DNA of 64,000 nucleotides from Sepioteuthis lessoniana (taxonomy: Eukaryota; Mollusca; Cephalopoda; Myopsida; Loliginidae), in the NCBI GenBank assembly GCA_963585895.1, contig OY757939.1:54156612-54220611 (forward strand), in the 5' to 3' direction. Positions 43,831 through 55,876 of the stretch are shown one piece after another. Made by a program: the position numbers and the translations under genes. Numbering within the stretch: the stretch's first letter is position 1; every line of letters starts with the position of its first letter. Below the pieces are notes generated by a model. That model had not been told where the DNA came from. It saw only the letters and a program-made list of their open reading frames with translations, and ran no database searches.

Positions 43831-44652
43831 GCTCCAAGACTCAAAATATTTTTTCTTTAATAGCTGAACGTTTTCGTTTCATAAAATAATCCTAATATAA
43901 ATTCGATTAAGCTATTTAAATTAATGGCATAATTTTTTTTTCCAAGATTGAAGAAAGAATCAAAATCCATGTGGAAATTTAAAAGGATCTAAATGGGTCA
44001 TGAGAAGGCTTCATCCACCAAAGATCTATTAACTACCATTTAAAAGAGTTGAAACAACTTTGATAAAGAATATTGCTTTAAATTAGTGAAATCTATAACT
44101 AAAAGAATTAAGGCTGTCAAAAGAGATCAAGGAAGGTCAACGAAGTATTAATCTTTTGAGCTGTGAACTCTTGAGTTTCAATTAATAAAAGTTACACTAC
44201 CATGATATCCACACTGGTAAACCTATGCTATGGTGTGGGGGAAAATAAAAGTACCACTAGTATACCAATGTAATAGGCTCAAAGGATTAATTCTAATTTT
44301 TTTTATCAATGAATTCCATAATTCTTTTCCTCAAAAGTGGGTTATTCCATTATTTTTTCCTCTGCTTGGCTTTGAAAAAATATCATTGATCTAAATAATA
44401 AAAAGTGTGGCATGCCACTTCAATCAACAAAAATCTACATTTTGAGAAATTATGTTATAGATCAAAGTTATATTCTTTAATATTAACTTCCAACTGAAGA
44501 ATTTCAAGAAATAATAATGCAGTTAATTAAAAAGGTAAATAATATGCGTGAAAGTTAAGACAATAAATATGTTTTTAAAAAAATCATGAAAAGAAAGTTT
44601 GATATATTACTAGAACTAAATTACTTTAGCCTTCAAACTTTGATCATATTTA
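43831..44652. other. Unassigned AT-rich stretch
   Basis: No repeat or coding resemblance recognised on either strand. Confidence 0.5.
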
Positions 44653-44936
44653 CCCAACCCCTCCGCTCGGGCAGGATATGACAAGAGGTCAATTTTTAAG
44701 CGGAGTTTAACAGGTTTGAATTCAGAGTTTTCCTTCTCCTAGACTAGTTGCCCCACCAAGGCTGAAGAACTCAGCCTGTCCTACTATTTACCCATAGCTG
44801 GAGGGAGAATAATTGGATTCATACCTTTCCGAAGGGTATTAGTGCTCTGTGAAAATGCAATCAGTCTCGTCCAGGATTTGAACTCGTATCGCCGTGTCCA
44901 TTTCCTATGACGATAACCATTACACCACAGGCACCT
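44653..44936 (-). mobile_element. SINE-B, first of a head-to-tail pair
   Basis: Complete copy ending CCATTACACCACAGGCACCT. The next SINE-B begins within about 10 bp in the same orientation. Confidence 0.9.
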
Positions 44937-44942
44937 CCTTTT

Positions 44943-45224
44943 TACCCCTCCGCTCGGGCAGGATATGACACAAGGTCAATTTTTAAGCGGAGTTTAACAG
45001 GTTTGAATTCAGAGTTTTCCTTCTCCAATTAGTTGCCTCACCAAGGCTGAAGAACTCAGCCTGTCCTACTATTTACCCATAGCTGGAGGGAGAATAATTG
45101 GATTCATACCTTTCCCAAGGGTATTAGTGCTATGTGAAAATGCAATCATTCTCATCCAAGATTTGAACTCGTATCGCCGTGTCCATTTCCTACGACGATA
45201 ACCATTACACCACGGGCACCTCCA
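44943..45224 (-). mobile_element. SINE-B, second of a head-to-tail pair
   Basis: Begins CCCCTCCGCTCGGGCAGGAT directly after the previous copy's head. Complete to CCATTACACCACGGGCACCT. Confidence 0.9.
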
Positions 45225-45242
45225 ACCTTCAAACATAGATGA

Positions 45243-45475
45243 CTTGGTTTCTTTGTTTAATGGCATATCAACCTTTGCAGGTTATTTAATGCCAAAGACA
45301 TCCTTGGAGAAGAACAGTAGTGGTACTATTTAACCCATAGCTGGAGGAATAAGAGAACTCATGCCTCTTCTAAGGGTATTAGTCTGAACATGAACATAAT
45401 ATCATGACTGGAGTTTGAACATGCTTACTACAAGGTTACAGTCCAGTGCATTTGCCACTACACCACAAGTTTGGT
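45243..45475 (-). mobile_element. SINE-C, full-length
   Basis: GGTTTCTTTGTTTAATGGCA, TATCAACCTTTGCAGG through CATAGCTGGAGGAATAAGAG and TGGAGTTTGAACATGC to CCACTACACCACAAG. A short R68 head follows (45476-45610). Confidence 0.85.
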
Positions 45476-45623
45476 TTGGTTTGGTTCTACAGCATATCAA
45501 CCATTGTTGGTAATTTAATGCCAAATATGGTTTATACATATATATAAAATATCTATAATTTGTAAACTTATTTTGTTGATAACATTTTTAAACATGTTAG
45601 AGTTCATTTTCTGCACACGGTTA

Positions 45624-46523
<900 letters not shown>

Positions 46524-46527
46524 TAAA

Positions 46528-47215
46528 TAGTTTCAAGTATTGCTATATAACTAACAATTTAACATCAATCATTTGTTTGCACACATTTAAATAGATATAC
46601 ATATGTAAGAGATTAGTTTATCCGTAATTTTATTATTTAATAAGTTAGAACTAATTTTTTTGCATATGAGTATTGCTTTTGTTTCCACACAGTTAAATGG
46701 TTTTAATTATTGCTATCTCACACTAATAATTCCATTTAATATTAATAATTTGTTTGTACACAGTGAAGTGGTTACAAGTATTGCTATTTGACACTAATTA
46801 TTCTACTCAACACTATTCATTTATTTGCATACAGTCAAATGTTTCCAAGTGTTGTGATGTAATAGCAATAATTCAATTTAAACACACAAAGAGTTTCAAA
46901 TGTTATTGTTTAACACTAATAATTCTATTCAACATTACTCATCCATTTGTACACAGTTAAATGGTTTTAAGTATCAGTCATTTGTTTACATACAGTTAAA
47001 TGATCAAACCGTTCTATTTCAAACAATTCAGTTTAGCATAAGTCATTTGTTTGCACACAGTTTAAATGTCAAACTTCTATTTGACTCATAGATCGGACCC
47101 TATCAGGTGCTACCACTTCAGACCAGAGTGAAACTGGGAGCTATAGCAATGAAGGGGTACTCCGCATTCCCCAAAGCTCCAGCATTACTAGAGCCTCACT
47201 ATCAGATTGTTTAAA
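46528..47215 (+). repeat. R68 copy with 68-bp-type monomers
   Basis: Five or more ACAGTTAAATGGTTTTAA(G/T)TAT, TGCTAT, ACACTAATAATTC units resembling single 68-bp monomers. Then CAATTCAGTTTAGCATAAG, GACTCATAGATCGGACCC and the GGAGCTATAGCAATGAAGGG block. Translations across it are periodic artefacts. Confidence 0.8.
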
Positions 47216-47344
47216 AAATTAGCTAATTATTGCATATCACTAACAGGTTCCTATCTAAAAAAATGTTCTCAATATGTGTAGATTAGTAGTAATTTAGATT
47301 ACTACATACCTTCCTCCAGTCAAACACTCTAGTAGTATTTTTCA

Positions 47345-47905
47345 AATCATCATCATCATCATAATCAAGACCAGTTATGGCCCAGTTGGCTGGTGCTGTA
47401 GAATACACTGACTGCACCTCTGCTGAGGGGTAACACCTCGCCTAACAAGTGTCCTGCATATGACACTAAACAATCTGATAGTGAGGTTCCAGCAGTGCGG
47501 GAACTTTAGGGAGCCCGGAGTGGTAGCACCTGATAGGGCCCTATCTATGGGTTAAATAGAACTAACACCATACTTATGCTAAACTGAATTGTTTGAGTAA
47601 ACTGAATAGCTTGAAATAGAAATGTTTTTCACAATTAAACCGTACTTACATTTAAACTGCATGCTTATGCTTAACTGAATTATTTCAAATAGAACTGTTT
47701 TTCGACATTAAAACTGTATTTACACTTAACTGAATTGTTACATATAACTGCTTGAATAGTTTGAAATAGAAATGTTTTTGACAATTAAACTGTGTACTTA
47801 TGCTAAACTGAATTGTTTTAAATAGAACAGATTATTTACATAAAAATGGATTTGGCATTAAATAACCTACAAAGGTTGATATGCCATAAAACCCAACAAA
47901 CCCAT
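47345..47905 (-). repeat. R68 copy, reverse orientation
   Basis: GGCCCAGTTGGCTGGTGCTG, TAGAATACACTGACTGCACC to GGCATTAAATAACCTACAAA, GGTTGATATGCC. A compact copy showing the whole plan. Confidence 0.8.
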
Positions 47906-48080
47906 CAAGACCAGTTGATAGTACAGATTCCCCTAACTGTCTCTTTATCCGACCTTATCAGCCATCATTCCTGGCAGGTCTTCTAGACTGCATCCAGTGT
48001 CCAGTGTATGTAAGTCTTTGCTGGTCAGCCAACACCGGTGCGTCCATGTGTAGTGTAGACGTCCAGAGAAGTAATAGCAA
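47906..48080 (-). mobile_element. RTE-like LINE 3' end, short decayed piece
   Basis: GCCATCATTCCTGGCAGGTC, TTCTAGACTGCATCCAGTGT and GTGTAAG-like CTTTGCTGGTCAGCCAACACC match the codons for LEDLPG and VGRPARTY of the second subfamily. Confidence 0.6.
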
Positions 48081-48120
48081 ATAATTTGTATGAAAGTTAA
48101 GACTTATAAATATGTTAAAA

Positions 48121-48390
48121 AGGCTGTTTGCATTTCTGATTGTACTAATACCTTTGGGAATGTTATGAATCCAAGTATGGGTAAATAGTAGGGCAGACTG
48201 AGCTCCTTAACCTTCATATAGTAACTGGCCAAGGAGAAAGAAAACTCTGAACTCAAACCTGCTAAACTCTACTTAAAAAAATTGACTTTGTATCACATCC
48301 TGCTTATGTGGAGAGGTTGGTAAATATATAAATATGATAAAAAAAAAAAATAAATAAAATAAAACTTTTGAATATTATCCGAGGGGAAAT
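48121..48390 (+). mobile_element. SINE-B without head; 3' part locally duplicated at 48819-48980
   Basis: CTGTTTGCATTTCTGATTGT to GTGGAGAGGTTGGTAAATAT. From CTGGCCAAGGAGAAAGAAAA through the A-rich tail and CTTTTGAATATTATC(C/A)GAGGGGAA the sequence recurs beyond the SINE-C at 48819-48980. The duplication is therefore younger than the SINE tail. Confidence 0.8.
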
Positions 48391-48818
48391 CCCTGTGGTG
48401 TGATGGCTTAAGTGCTTGTTATGGTGAGATAGGTAATCACCACCGGAACAGTTTAAATAAGGAACTATATCACCGGTCACCGGACAGAGAAACACAGAGA
48501 GACACCCTGGACAGAACACGTGAAGAACTAATACACTCTCTCTCTGTAAATATTACAATAAACATCTTCTTTTATTTATTCAAACATATAGTACTTATTA
48601 TTTCCTTTATTTCCTTTCACGGAATACTATCTTTTGATTATCCTTATATTATTGCCACCTCAGGATATATCAGTGCTGAACTGCAATCTCAATGTATGTG
48701 AGTTCAAACTCCAGTTGTACTATTATGTTTACTTTCCGACTAATACCCTTGGGTAAGGTATAAACCCCCTTACTCTCCCAGCTATGGGTAAAATAGTATG
48801 ACTGCTTGTTCTTCTAGC
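48391..48818 (+). mobile_element. SINE-C split by a solo LTR
   Basis: The head CCCTGTGGTGTGATGGCTTA, AGTGCT stops at 48416. The rest resumes at 48673 (GTGCTGAACTGCAATCTCAA, GTTCAAACTCCAG, CAGCTATGGGTAAAATAGTA). Confidence 0.85.
48417..48672 (+). mobile_element. Solo LTR, short family (TSD GTGCT), inside SINE-C
   Basis: Starts TGTTATGGTGAGATAGG and ends GGATATATCA. Flanked by GTGCT (48412-48416 and 48673-48677). AATAAACATC at about 48561. 256 bp. Ends are independently fixed by the interrupted SINE-C. A 5-bp target differs from the 4-bp of the other families, suggesting a different integrase lineage. Confidence 0.9.
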
Positions 48819-48980
48819 AACTGGCCAAGGAGAAAGAAAACTCTGAACTCAAACCTGCTAAACTCTACTTAAAAAATTGACTTTGTGTCACATCCTGCTT
48901 ATATGGAGTGGTTGGTAAATATATAAATATGATTAAAAAAAACAAAGAATAAAACTTTTGAATATTATCAGAGGGGAAGA
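48819..48980 (+). repeat. Duplicate of SINE-B tail plus flank
   Basis: About 160 bp matching 48224-48386, including the A-rich tract and GAGGGGAA. Confidence 0.8.
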
Positions 48981-49194
48981 TTAATATGCCATAAAAACAA
49001 ACCAACCAAACCAAACTAAAGACTAAGCAGTTTGAAAGTTGCAATTCCATAAAGGGTTTACTAAAATAATTCAGCACCTTTTCAACAAATGGAAGGCTAA
49101 TCATCCATATGTTGAAAACATACATGGTTATTATTGTAATCAAACATTTAGAAATGAATCAAATTTCAATAGCCCTAGGAAGTTGATATGCCAT

Positions 49195-49405
49195 TAAACA
49201 TGCTGCGCTAACAGCACAGATTTCCCTGACTCTCTCTCTCCATCTATCCCTATCATTGATCATTCCCAACAAGTCTTTCAAACTTCATCCTGTGTCCATA
49301 CAGAGCTGATGTAAATAAGTTTTTGCTTGTTGACCAACACTGGCACATCTATATGTAGGTAGCTAGAGAAGAACGTCATTTATGAGTTCATCATTGCTTA
49401 AAAGA
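49195..49405 (-). mobile_element. RTE-like LINE 3' end, decayed
   Basis: GACTCTCTCTCTCCATCTAT, CCCTATCATTGATCATTCCC (codons for DRDRWR-type end), then CTGATGTAAATAAG and ATTTATGAGTTCATC. Second subfamily; broken. Confidence 0.6.
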
Positions 49406-50292
49406 CAATTAAAGATTACATCATTCAAATGCTTGTCCTTACAAGATATAAACTCCTTAAACCTCACCCTGAATTTCTACTGTGCTTATCTTAATCATTG
49501 CCTCTGGTATTGCTGCTATTTCATGAAGAATAATAAACTCTTTCAGTTTATGAGTTGTAAGTGGCCTATATTTAAAGACTTGAACTTTCAGATATTCCAA
49601 GGGGAAGTAATCACAAGAAGATAGATCTGGTAAATGAGCCGGCCACAGGATGTCACCACATCTTTGGAAAATTTTCTCTCAGAATGTTCACTATTCTATG
49701 CCATTAAGGCAATTGAAATAAAGAAATGTACTTGTGTACATCTTAAAAAAAGGAATGTACTTTCGTACATTGAAATGATTTGACTGCTCAAAAATATCTC
49801 CCACTGTCTCACTGCTAAAACTATCTGCTCAGCAGTGATTTTAAGTTGGGAGATCATTTTGTTGGATCCTGAATATTCCAAATAAATCTTTTTGTGTCAC
49901 TAAGTGCTGGAGTTTTCACAAAGTTAACCATCAAAATATAAGTGATACCAATAAATATACAGGATATATTGAAACCCTAACAAATCGACTGAAGCATAAT
50001 CATAAAAAATAAATTTAAAATAAATAAAAACATCAAATGTGCACTCAAACTAATCTCAAAGTTTTAACGGTTTTCGGTCTTTTACAAATAATTTTTAACA
50101 TGAAAAAAATGGAATGAAAGAACATTTTTTTTTAAATTCATCAAAAAATTATACACGAAATGCAATTTTTAGTTCTGGAGGCAAACATTATTTAAAGATA
50201 TCCCACCATTCCATTAAAGAAAGGCTAAAATTTATTGTAATACGTTGGCAAAATCTCTATGAACCTAAAATATTGGGCTTATCATATTTATC
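49406..50292. other. Unassigned AT-rich stretch
   Basis: Contains two isolated 'ATGTAC…AAAGGAATGTAC' words near 49730-49765 that echo the 30-bp minisatellite unit of 53.7-55.5 kb. Nothing else recognised. Confidence 0.45.
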
Positions 50293-50576
50293 AACCCCTC
50301 CACTCGGGCAGGATATGACACAAGGTCAATTTTTAAGTGAAGTTTAACAGGTTTGAATTCAGATTTTCCTTCTCCTAGACTAGTTGCCTCACCAAGGCTG
50401 AAGAATTCAGTCTGCCCAACTATTTACCCACAACTGGACGGAGAGTAATTGGATTCATACATTTCCCAAGGGTATTTGTGCTATGTGAAATGCAATCAGT
50501 TTCATCCAGGATTTGAACTCGTGTCCCCGTGTCCATTTCCTACGACGATAACCATTACACCACAGGCACCTCCTGT
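50293..50576 (-). mobile_element. SINE-B, first of a second head-to-tail pair
   Basis: CAACCCCTCCACTCGGGCAG to CCATTACACCACAGGCACCT, complete. Confidence 0.9.
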
Positions 50577-50577
50577 G

Positions 50578-50846
50578 TTCGCTCGGGCAGGATATGACAC
50601 AAGGTCAATTTTTAAGCGGAGTTTAACAGGTTTGAATTCAGACTTTTCCTTCTCCTAGACTAGTTGCCTCACCAAGGCTGAAGAACCCAGTTTGTCCTAC
50701 TATTTACCCATAGCTGGACGGAGAGTAATTGGATTCATACCTTTTCCAAGGGTATTAGTGCTATGTGAAATGTAATCGGTCTCGTCCAGGATTTGAACTC
50801 GTGTCGCTGTGTCCATTTCCTACAACGATAACCATTACACCATGGT
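50578..50846 (-). mobile_element. SINE-B, second of the pair
   Basis: Starts at TTCGCTCGGGCAGGATATGA (first bases of the tail missing) and ends CCATTACACCATGG. Confidence 0.9.
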
Positions 50847-51184
50847 TAATGGGCTTATAGTGTATAGTAAAATAGTGCCCAGCTTGAAATATTGGGTTTA
50901 TGGCATATAGCACTCAACCTGAAATATCAGGCTTATGGATTCAAAGAGTTAATAGATGAAAAGTCTTCAGTTTTTATTTCTACATAATTAGAACTGAAGC
51001 ATAAGCAGGAGTCACCAAAACGTAAACGAAACAAGTAAAATTAAAACTTAAACTGATATAAGATATATTTTAAATAGATCTTCTTACTCTCTATATCTCT
51101 GGAAAACGTAAACAAAACAAGTAAAATTAAAACAAATTAAAATTCAAACAAATGAACCGATTCATTATTATTAATAATTTTGAC

Positions 51185-51676
51185 TAGTGAAGGCATAGAA
51201 TGCTACGGACAGGTTTTTGATCATATGGAAATCTGATCTTTCTGATAAAATAAAACAGGAATTCTACCTAGCTGTGGTTGGGTCAGTACTACTATATGGA
51301 TGCACCACATAAACACTAACAAAACACAAAGAAAAAGCTAGATGGGAACTACAAAAGAATGAACAAATCCTGGATGCAACATCCTACAAAACAGCAGCTG
51401 TAAGGCCACTTACTTCCCATCTCACAAACCATTCAAAAAAGAAAAACAAGATATGCAGGAGACTGCTCGAGAAGTAAAGATAAACTCATAAGCAGTGCAC
51501 TCTAATGGACTCTGACACATGGACACACCAGTGTTAGCCGACCAACAAAGACTTACATATATCAGCACTTTGTGGATACTGCACACCATCTAGAAGAAAA
51601 ACCTGGAGTGATGGATGATAGGAACGGATATTGGGAGAAAGTTGAGGAACTCCATGCTGTCGGCACAACATAATGA
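51185..51676 (+). mobile_element. RTE-like LINE 3' end, second subfamily
   Basis: Matches the codons for KSDLSDKIKQEFYLAVVGSV and LLYGCTT, then HLLPISQTIQ-like and GDCSRSKDKLISSAL-like readings, to GCTGTCGGCACAACATAATG and ATGA. Stops and frame changes throughout; first exposed near 51185. 50847-51184 before it is AT-rich and unassigned. Confidence 0.7.
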
Positions 51677-52242
51677 TGAGCTTTCATCTTCCTAATTCTT
51701 GTTTTTAGTTGAAAGATGAATTATCATCATCAGTCTTGTACTTCCTGATGAGGTTGTAAATGCACTACAAATCATAATGTGGTCTACCTTGGGCAGGAAA
51801 GTTTCATGGACCCCAACCTTGTCCTGGCTTGACCATGACCAAGGTCCAATTATATGGTGGTTCACTCAAGTCTTGAACATGTGGTAGTTTTTCTAGGAAC
51901 CCATCTATTCTGGTCAGTGCTTGAATAAAAGTCATTCACACAATGATGTCATGATAATATCACCCCTCATGTGATTGAGCCCTTCAGCTGAAGTGGTTTC
52001 CCAAGAGATGGTGCTTGGAATCAGTACATGAGAAATAAAGTATAAATTATGAAATATAATACAAGTCAAAATTATTAATAATAATGATTAACAGAATTAC
52101 ATTAAAAAAATATATTTATAAAAATCAAGTTATGATAATAAAAAAAAACTTGAGGTAAATAATAACAATCTATTGTATGCTAAATCTCATCTTAAACTAT
52201 TTTGTGAATTTGGCAATTTTTAGTTAATTTCTAATGATTCAC
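51677..52242. other. Unassigned
   Basis: No frames, repeats or elements recognised. Confidence 0.45.
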
Positions 52243-52889
52243 AGTAAATTTATCACAGGTAAATCAATATCAGATTAACTACTCTTATAAATATAGGATT
52301 AGTCTAACTCTTTAGCTCTTTTTTATTAAATTATTAATAAATTATTAATAAATAACTTATTAATAATAAGATGATTTAACTTATTAATAACTTATTAATA
52401 GATTAATAACTTATTGATAAATAACTTATTAATAAATTAATAAGTTATTATTAAATAACTTATTAATAAATTGATAAGTTATTATTAAATAACTTATTAA
52501 TAAATTAATAAGTTATTATTAAATAACTTATTAATAAATTAATAACTTATTATTAAATAACTTATTAATAGATTAATAACTTATTGATAAATAACTTATT
52601 AATAAATTAATAAGTTATTAATAAATAACTTATTAATAACTTATTAATAATAAGATGATTTAACTTATTAAAGATGATATAACTTATTAATAAATTATCA
52701 ATAAGTTATTAATAAATAACTTATTAATAACTTATTAATAATAAGATGATTTAACTTATTAATAACTTATTAATAAATTATTAATAAGTTTATCGTATGA
52801 TAAATTTATCACAGGTAAATCAATGTCAGATTAACTGCTCTTATAAATATAGGATTAGTCTAACTCTTTAGCTCTTTTTTATTAAATTC
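52243..52889. repeat. AT palindromic array inside a ~558-bp tandem duplication
   Basis: An ~88-bp block (GTAAATTTATCACAGGTAAA, TCA, then CTTATAAATATAGGATTAGT and CTAACTCTTTAGCTC) occurs at 52243-52331 and again at 52801-52889. Between them lie many copies of AACTTATTAATAAATTAATA, AGTTATTATTAAAT, a self-complementary ~34-bp unit, interspersed with AATAAGATGATTTAACTT. The array can form cruciforms and carries no genes. Confidence 0.85.
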
Positions 52890-53694
52890 TTAAAAGCAAG
52901 GATTAAATTTGGAATTTAGTGATGAATAATTTCTCTACAATGAATTTACTGGAGATAAATTTACCACACAACGAATTTATGACAATGGTTTTTACCAATG
53001 ATGAATTTACCTGAGACAATTTCTAATGTGTGAAGAATTGCAAAATTTAAATTAAAAAAAAAAACAAAAAAAAACCTGAAATAGATAAGAACATCAGAAA
53101 ATCAACCATTAAAATCAACTAAACAGATAATAAAAGAATAAAATAAAACAATATTAGGAAAAATGGATAAATTAAAATAAACTGAATTTATTTCATGATT
53201 ATCAAAAGGAAAAAAAAAAACCAAACTTAGAGTCAAATCCAATTCATTTCAAGTATTCTGGGGTTTTTTGTTTTGTTTTTTTGTTTTTTTTTTTAAATAT
53301 TTGAACCAATGATTGGTAATTTTAGTAATTAGATTCTTTTGTACTAAGGAGCAAGATTCTTCCTTAGTAACAGTGTTAACTACAAAAGGGGGCATATGAA
53401 CACACCCAAAACAACCCTAGCCTAACAGTTTAACCAAATCATCAATTTACAAATATCCATTTTTTAACTTCTGAGCAAGTTAAGACTATTTAATAAGATA
53501 AATTATTTAAAATGCAAGAAATAGCTAATTTAATTGTTTTTAATATGGAAAACAATTGTTTTCATATCACATTCATGATTCCATCTTTTAAATATGGATA
53601 TGACTTCTGTTTCTTATGAAAAAAAGATCACTATCTTTTGTTTTTCAAATAAAGATGTACATATGTACGATCCTTTCTTTTATTCTTCTTTCAA
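52890..53694. other. Unassigned AT-rich stretch
   Basis: A- and T-homopolymers at about 53055-53075, 53208-53220 and 53260-53295. Nothing recognised. Confidence 0.5.
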
Positions 53695-55534
53695 AATATA
53701 AACAGGTACAGTCCTTTCTTTCAAGATGTACACAAAAAAGGAATATACCCTTTCCTTCAAGATGTACATAGGTATATTCCTTTCTTTCATTTTTCTATCA
53801 AAATATACATGTAAATTCCATTCTTTCAAGACGCATATTCCTTTCTCTCATTCTTCTTTCAACATATACACAGGTACGTTGCTTTCTTTCAAAATATACA
53901 GACATATATTCCTTTCTTTCAAGATGTACACAGATATATTCCTTTCTTTCAAGATGTACACAGGTATATCCTTTTCTTTAAGATGTACACAGGTACATTC
54001 CTTTCTTTCAAAATGTACAGAAGTACATTCCTTTATTTTACAACGTACAGAGGTACATTCCTTTCTTTCAAAATATACACTGGTACACTCCTTTCATTCA
54101 AAATATACACAGGTACATTTCTTTCTTTCAAAATATACACTGGTACACTCCTTTCATTGAAAATATACACAGGTACATTCCTTTCTTTCAAAATATACAC
54201 TGGTACACTCCTTTCATTCAAAATATACACAGGTACATTTCTTTCTTTCAAAATATACACAAGTGAATTCCTTTCTTTTAAAATGTACACAAATACATTC
54301 CTTTTTATCAAAATATACTGAAGTATATTCTTTTCATTTAAGATGTACACAGGTACTTTCCTTTCATTCAAAATATACTGATGTACATTCCTTTCTTTTA
54401 CAAGGTACAAAGGTAAATTCCTTTGTTTTAAAATGTGCAAAGGTATATTCGTTTTTTTCAAAATATACACAGGTATACTTCTTTCTTTTTTAGAAGCACA
54501 CAGGTACATTCCTTTCTTTCAAAATGTATACAAATACATTCCTTTTTTTTCAAAATATACTCAAGTGCATTCCTTTCTTTTACAATGTACAATGGTATAT
54601 TCCTTTCTTTCAAGACGTACATAGGTAAATTTTTTCTTACACAATGTACAAAGGTACATTCTTTTCTTTTAACATGTTCACAGGTACATTCCTTTTATTC
54701 AAAATATACACAGGAATATTCCTTTCTTTCAAAGTATATCCAGGTATATTCTTTTTTTTTCAAAATATACACAAGTACATTACTTTCTTTTATAATGTAC
54801 AAAGGTATATTCCTTTCTTTTAACACGTACACAGGTATATTCCTTTTTTTCAAGACGTACACACGTATATCCCTTTCCTTAAAGATGTACACAGGTATAT
54901 TCCTTTCTTTCTAAATATACACAGGTATATTCCCTTTTTTCAAGATGTACTTAGGTACATTCCTTTCTTTCGAAATATATACAGGTACATTCTTTTTTTT
55001 TTACAATGTACAAAGGTACATTCCTTACAGAGGTACATTTCTTTCTTCTAACATATACACAGGTACATTCCTCTCTTTAAAAATCTATACTTACACTCAT
55101 TCTTCTATCAAAATATACAAACAGATACATTCCCTTCTTTCAAAATATACACAAGTACATCCCTTTTTTTAAATTCTACTTTCAAAACACGTAAATTCCT
55201 TTCTTCCAAAATGTACACAGTTACATTCCTTTTTATTCTTCTATCAAAATATACAGGTACATTCCTTTCTTTTAAAATGTAAACAGAAAAGAATGTACCC
55301 TTTTTTTTTTTTTAAATGTACACAGAAAGGAATATACCCTTTCTTTCAAAATATAAACAGAAAGGAATGTACCCTTTCTTTCAAGATTTACACAGGTACA
55401 TTCCTTTCTTTCATTCTTCTTTCAAAACAACATGTACATTTCTTTCTTTCTTTCAAAATGTACACATGTACATTTATGTCATTCAGGATAGACATATGTA
55501 TAGTCCTTTCTTTCATTCTTTTCTCAACTTATAA
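53695..55534. repeat. 1.8-kb minisatellite, 30-bp unit
   Basis: The unit TTCCTTTCTTTCAAAATATA, CACAGGTACA recurs about 55-60 times with substitutions and occasional longer variants (…CTTTCATTCTTCTTTCAAAA…). Because 30 is a multiple of three, long frames with a 10-residue period open on both strands (YTGTFLSFKI on +, KERNVPVYIL on -). They shift frame repeatedly and are not genes. The array lies about 340 bp downstream of the FEM1 stop, so it may be transcribed in that 3' UTR. Confidence 0.95.
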
Positions 55535-55876
55535 CAACAAAAAAAGAAAACAAGTAAAGAAAAAAGAAAACAAAATTTGGCCAGAAAACACTTTAAAAAG
55601 ATCAGTTCAAATCCTCTTAGGATTGAATTAGAAATTCTAAGGCAAAATACCAATTTTAAGCACTTTTGTTTGTTTTCTTAAGTAAGAAAAAAAAAAAAAA
55701 CTAAAAATAACTAAAAATAAAAAAAACTGGGAGAAAGAAATAAAGTATTTTTTTCCAGAAATTTTCTTTTTTATCCAAATCTTTTGTAAATATTTTTCAT
55801 CCAAAATTTTTTTTCACCATTCTGTTATTCTTCTCAACCATATCGAAAATTGTTTTGTTTTTTTATTATTATACAG
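55535..55876 (-). other. FEM1 3' untranslated region, AT-rich
   Basis: This stretch lies directly downstream of the FEM1 stop codon on the minus strand. An AATAAA hexamer (minus strand of 55862-55867) lies about 10 nt past the stop, perhaps too near to act alone. The rest is A/T homopolymer-rich with no coding content, and continues into the 30-bp minisatellite. The true cleavage site cannot be fixed from sequence. Confidence 0.5.

Noticed and set aside
53726..54914. Long open frames (up to 159 codons) with 10-residue repeats on both strands
   Set aside because: They are produced by the 30-bp minisatellite period. Frames exist on both strands, overlap and switch frame, and have no start context.
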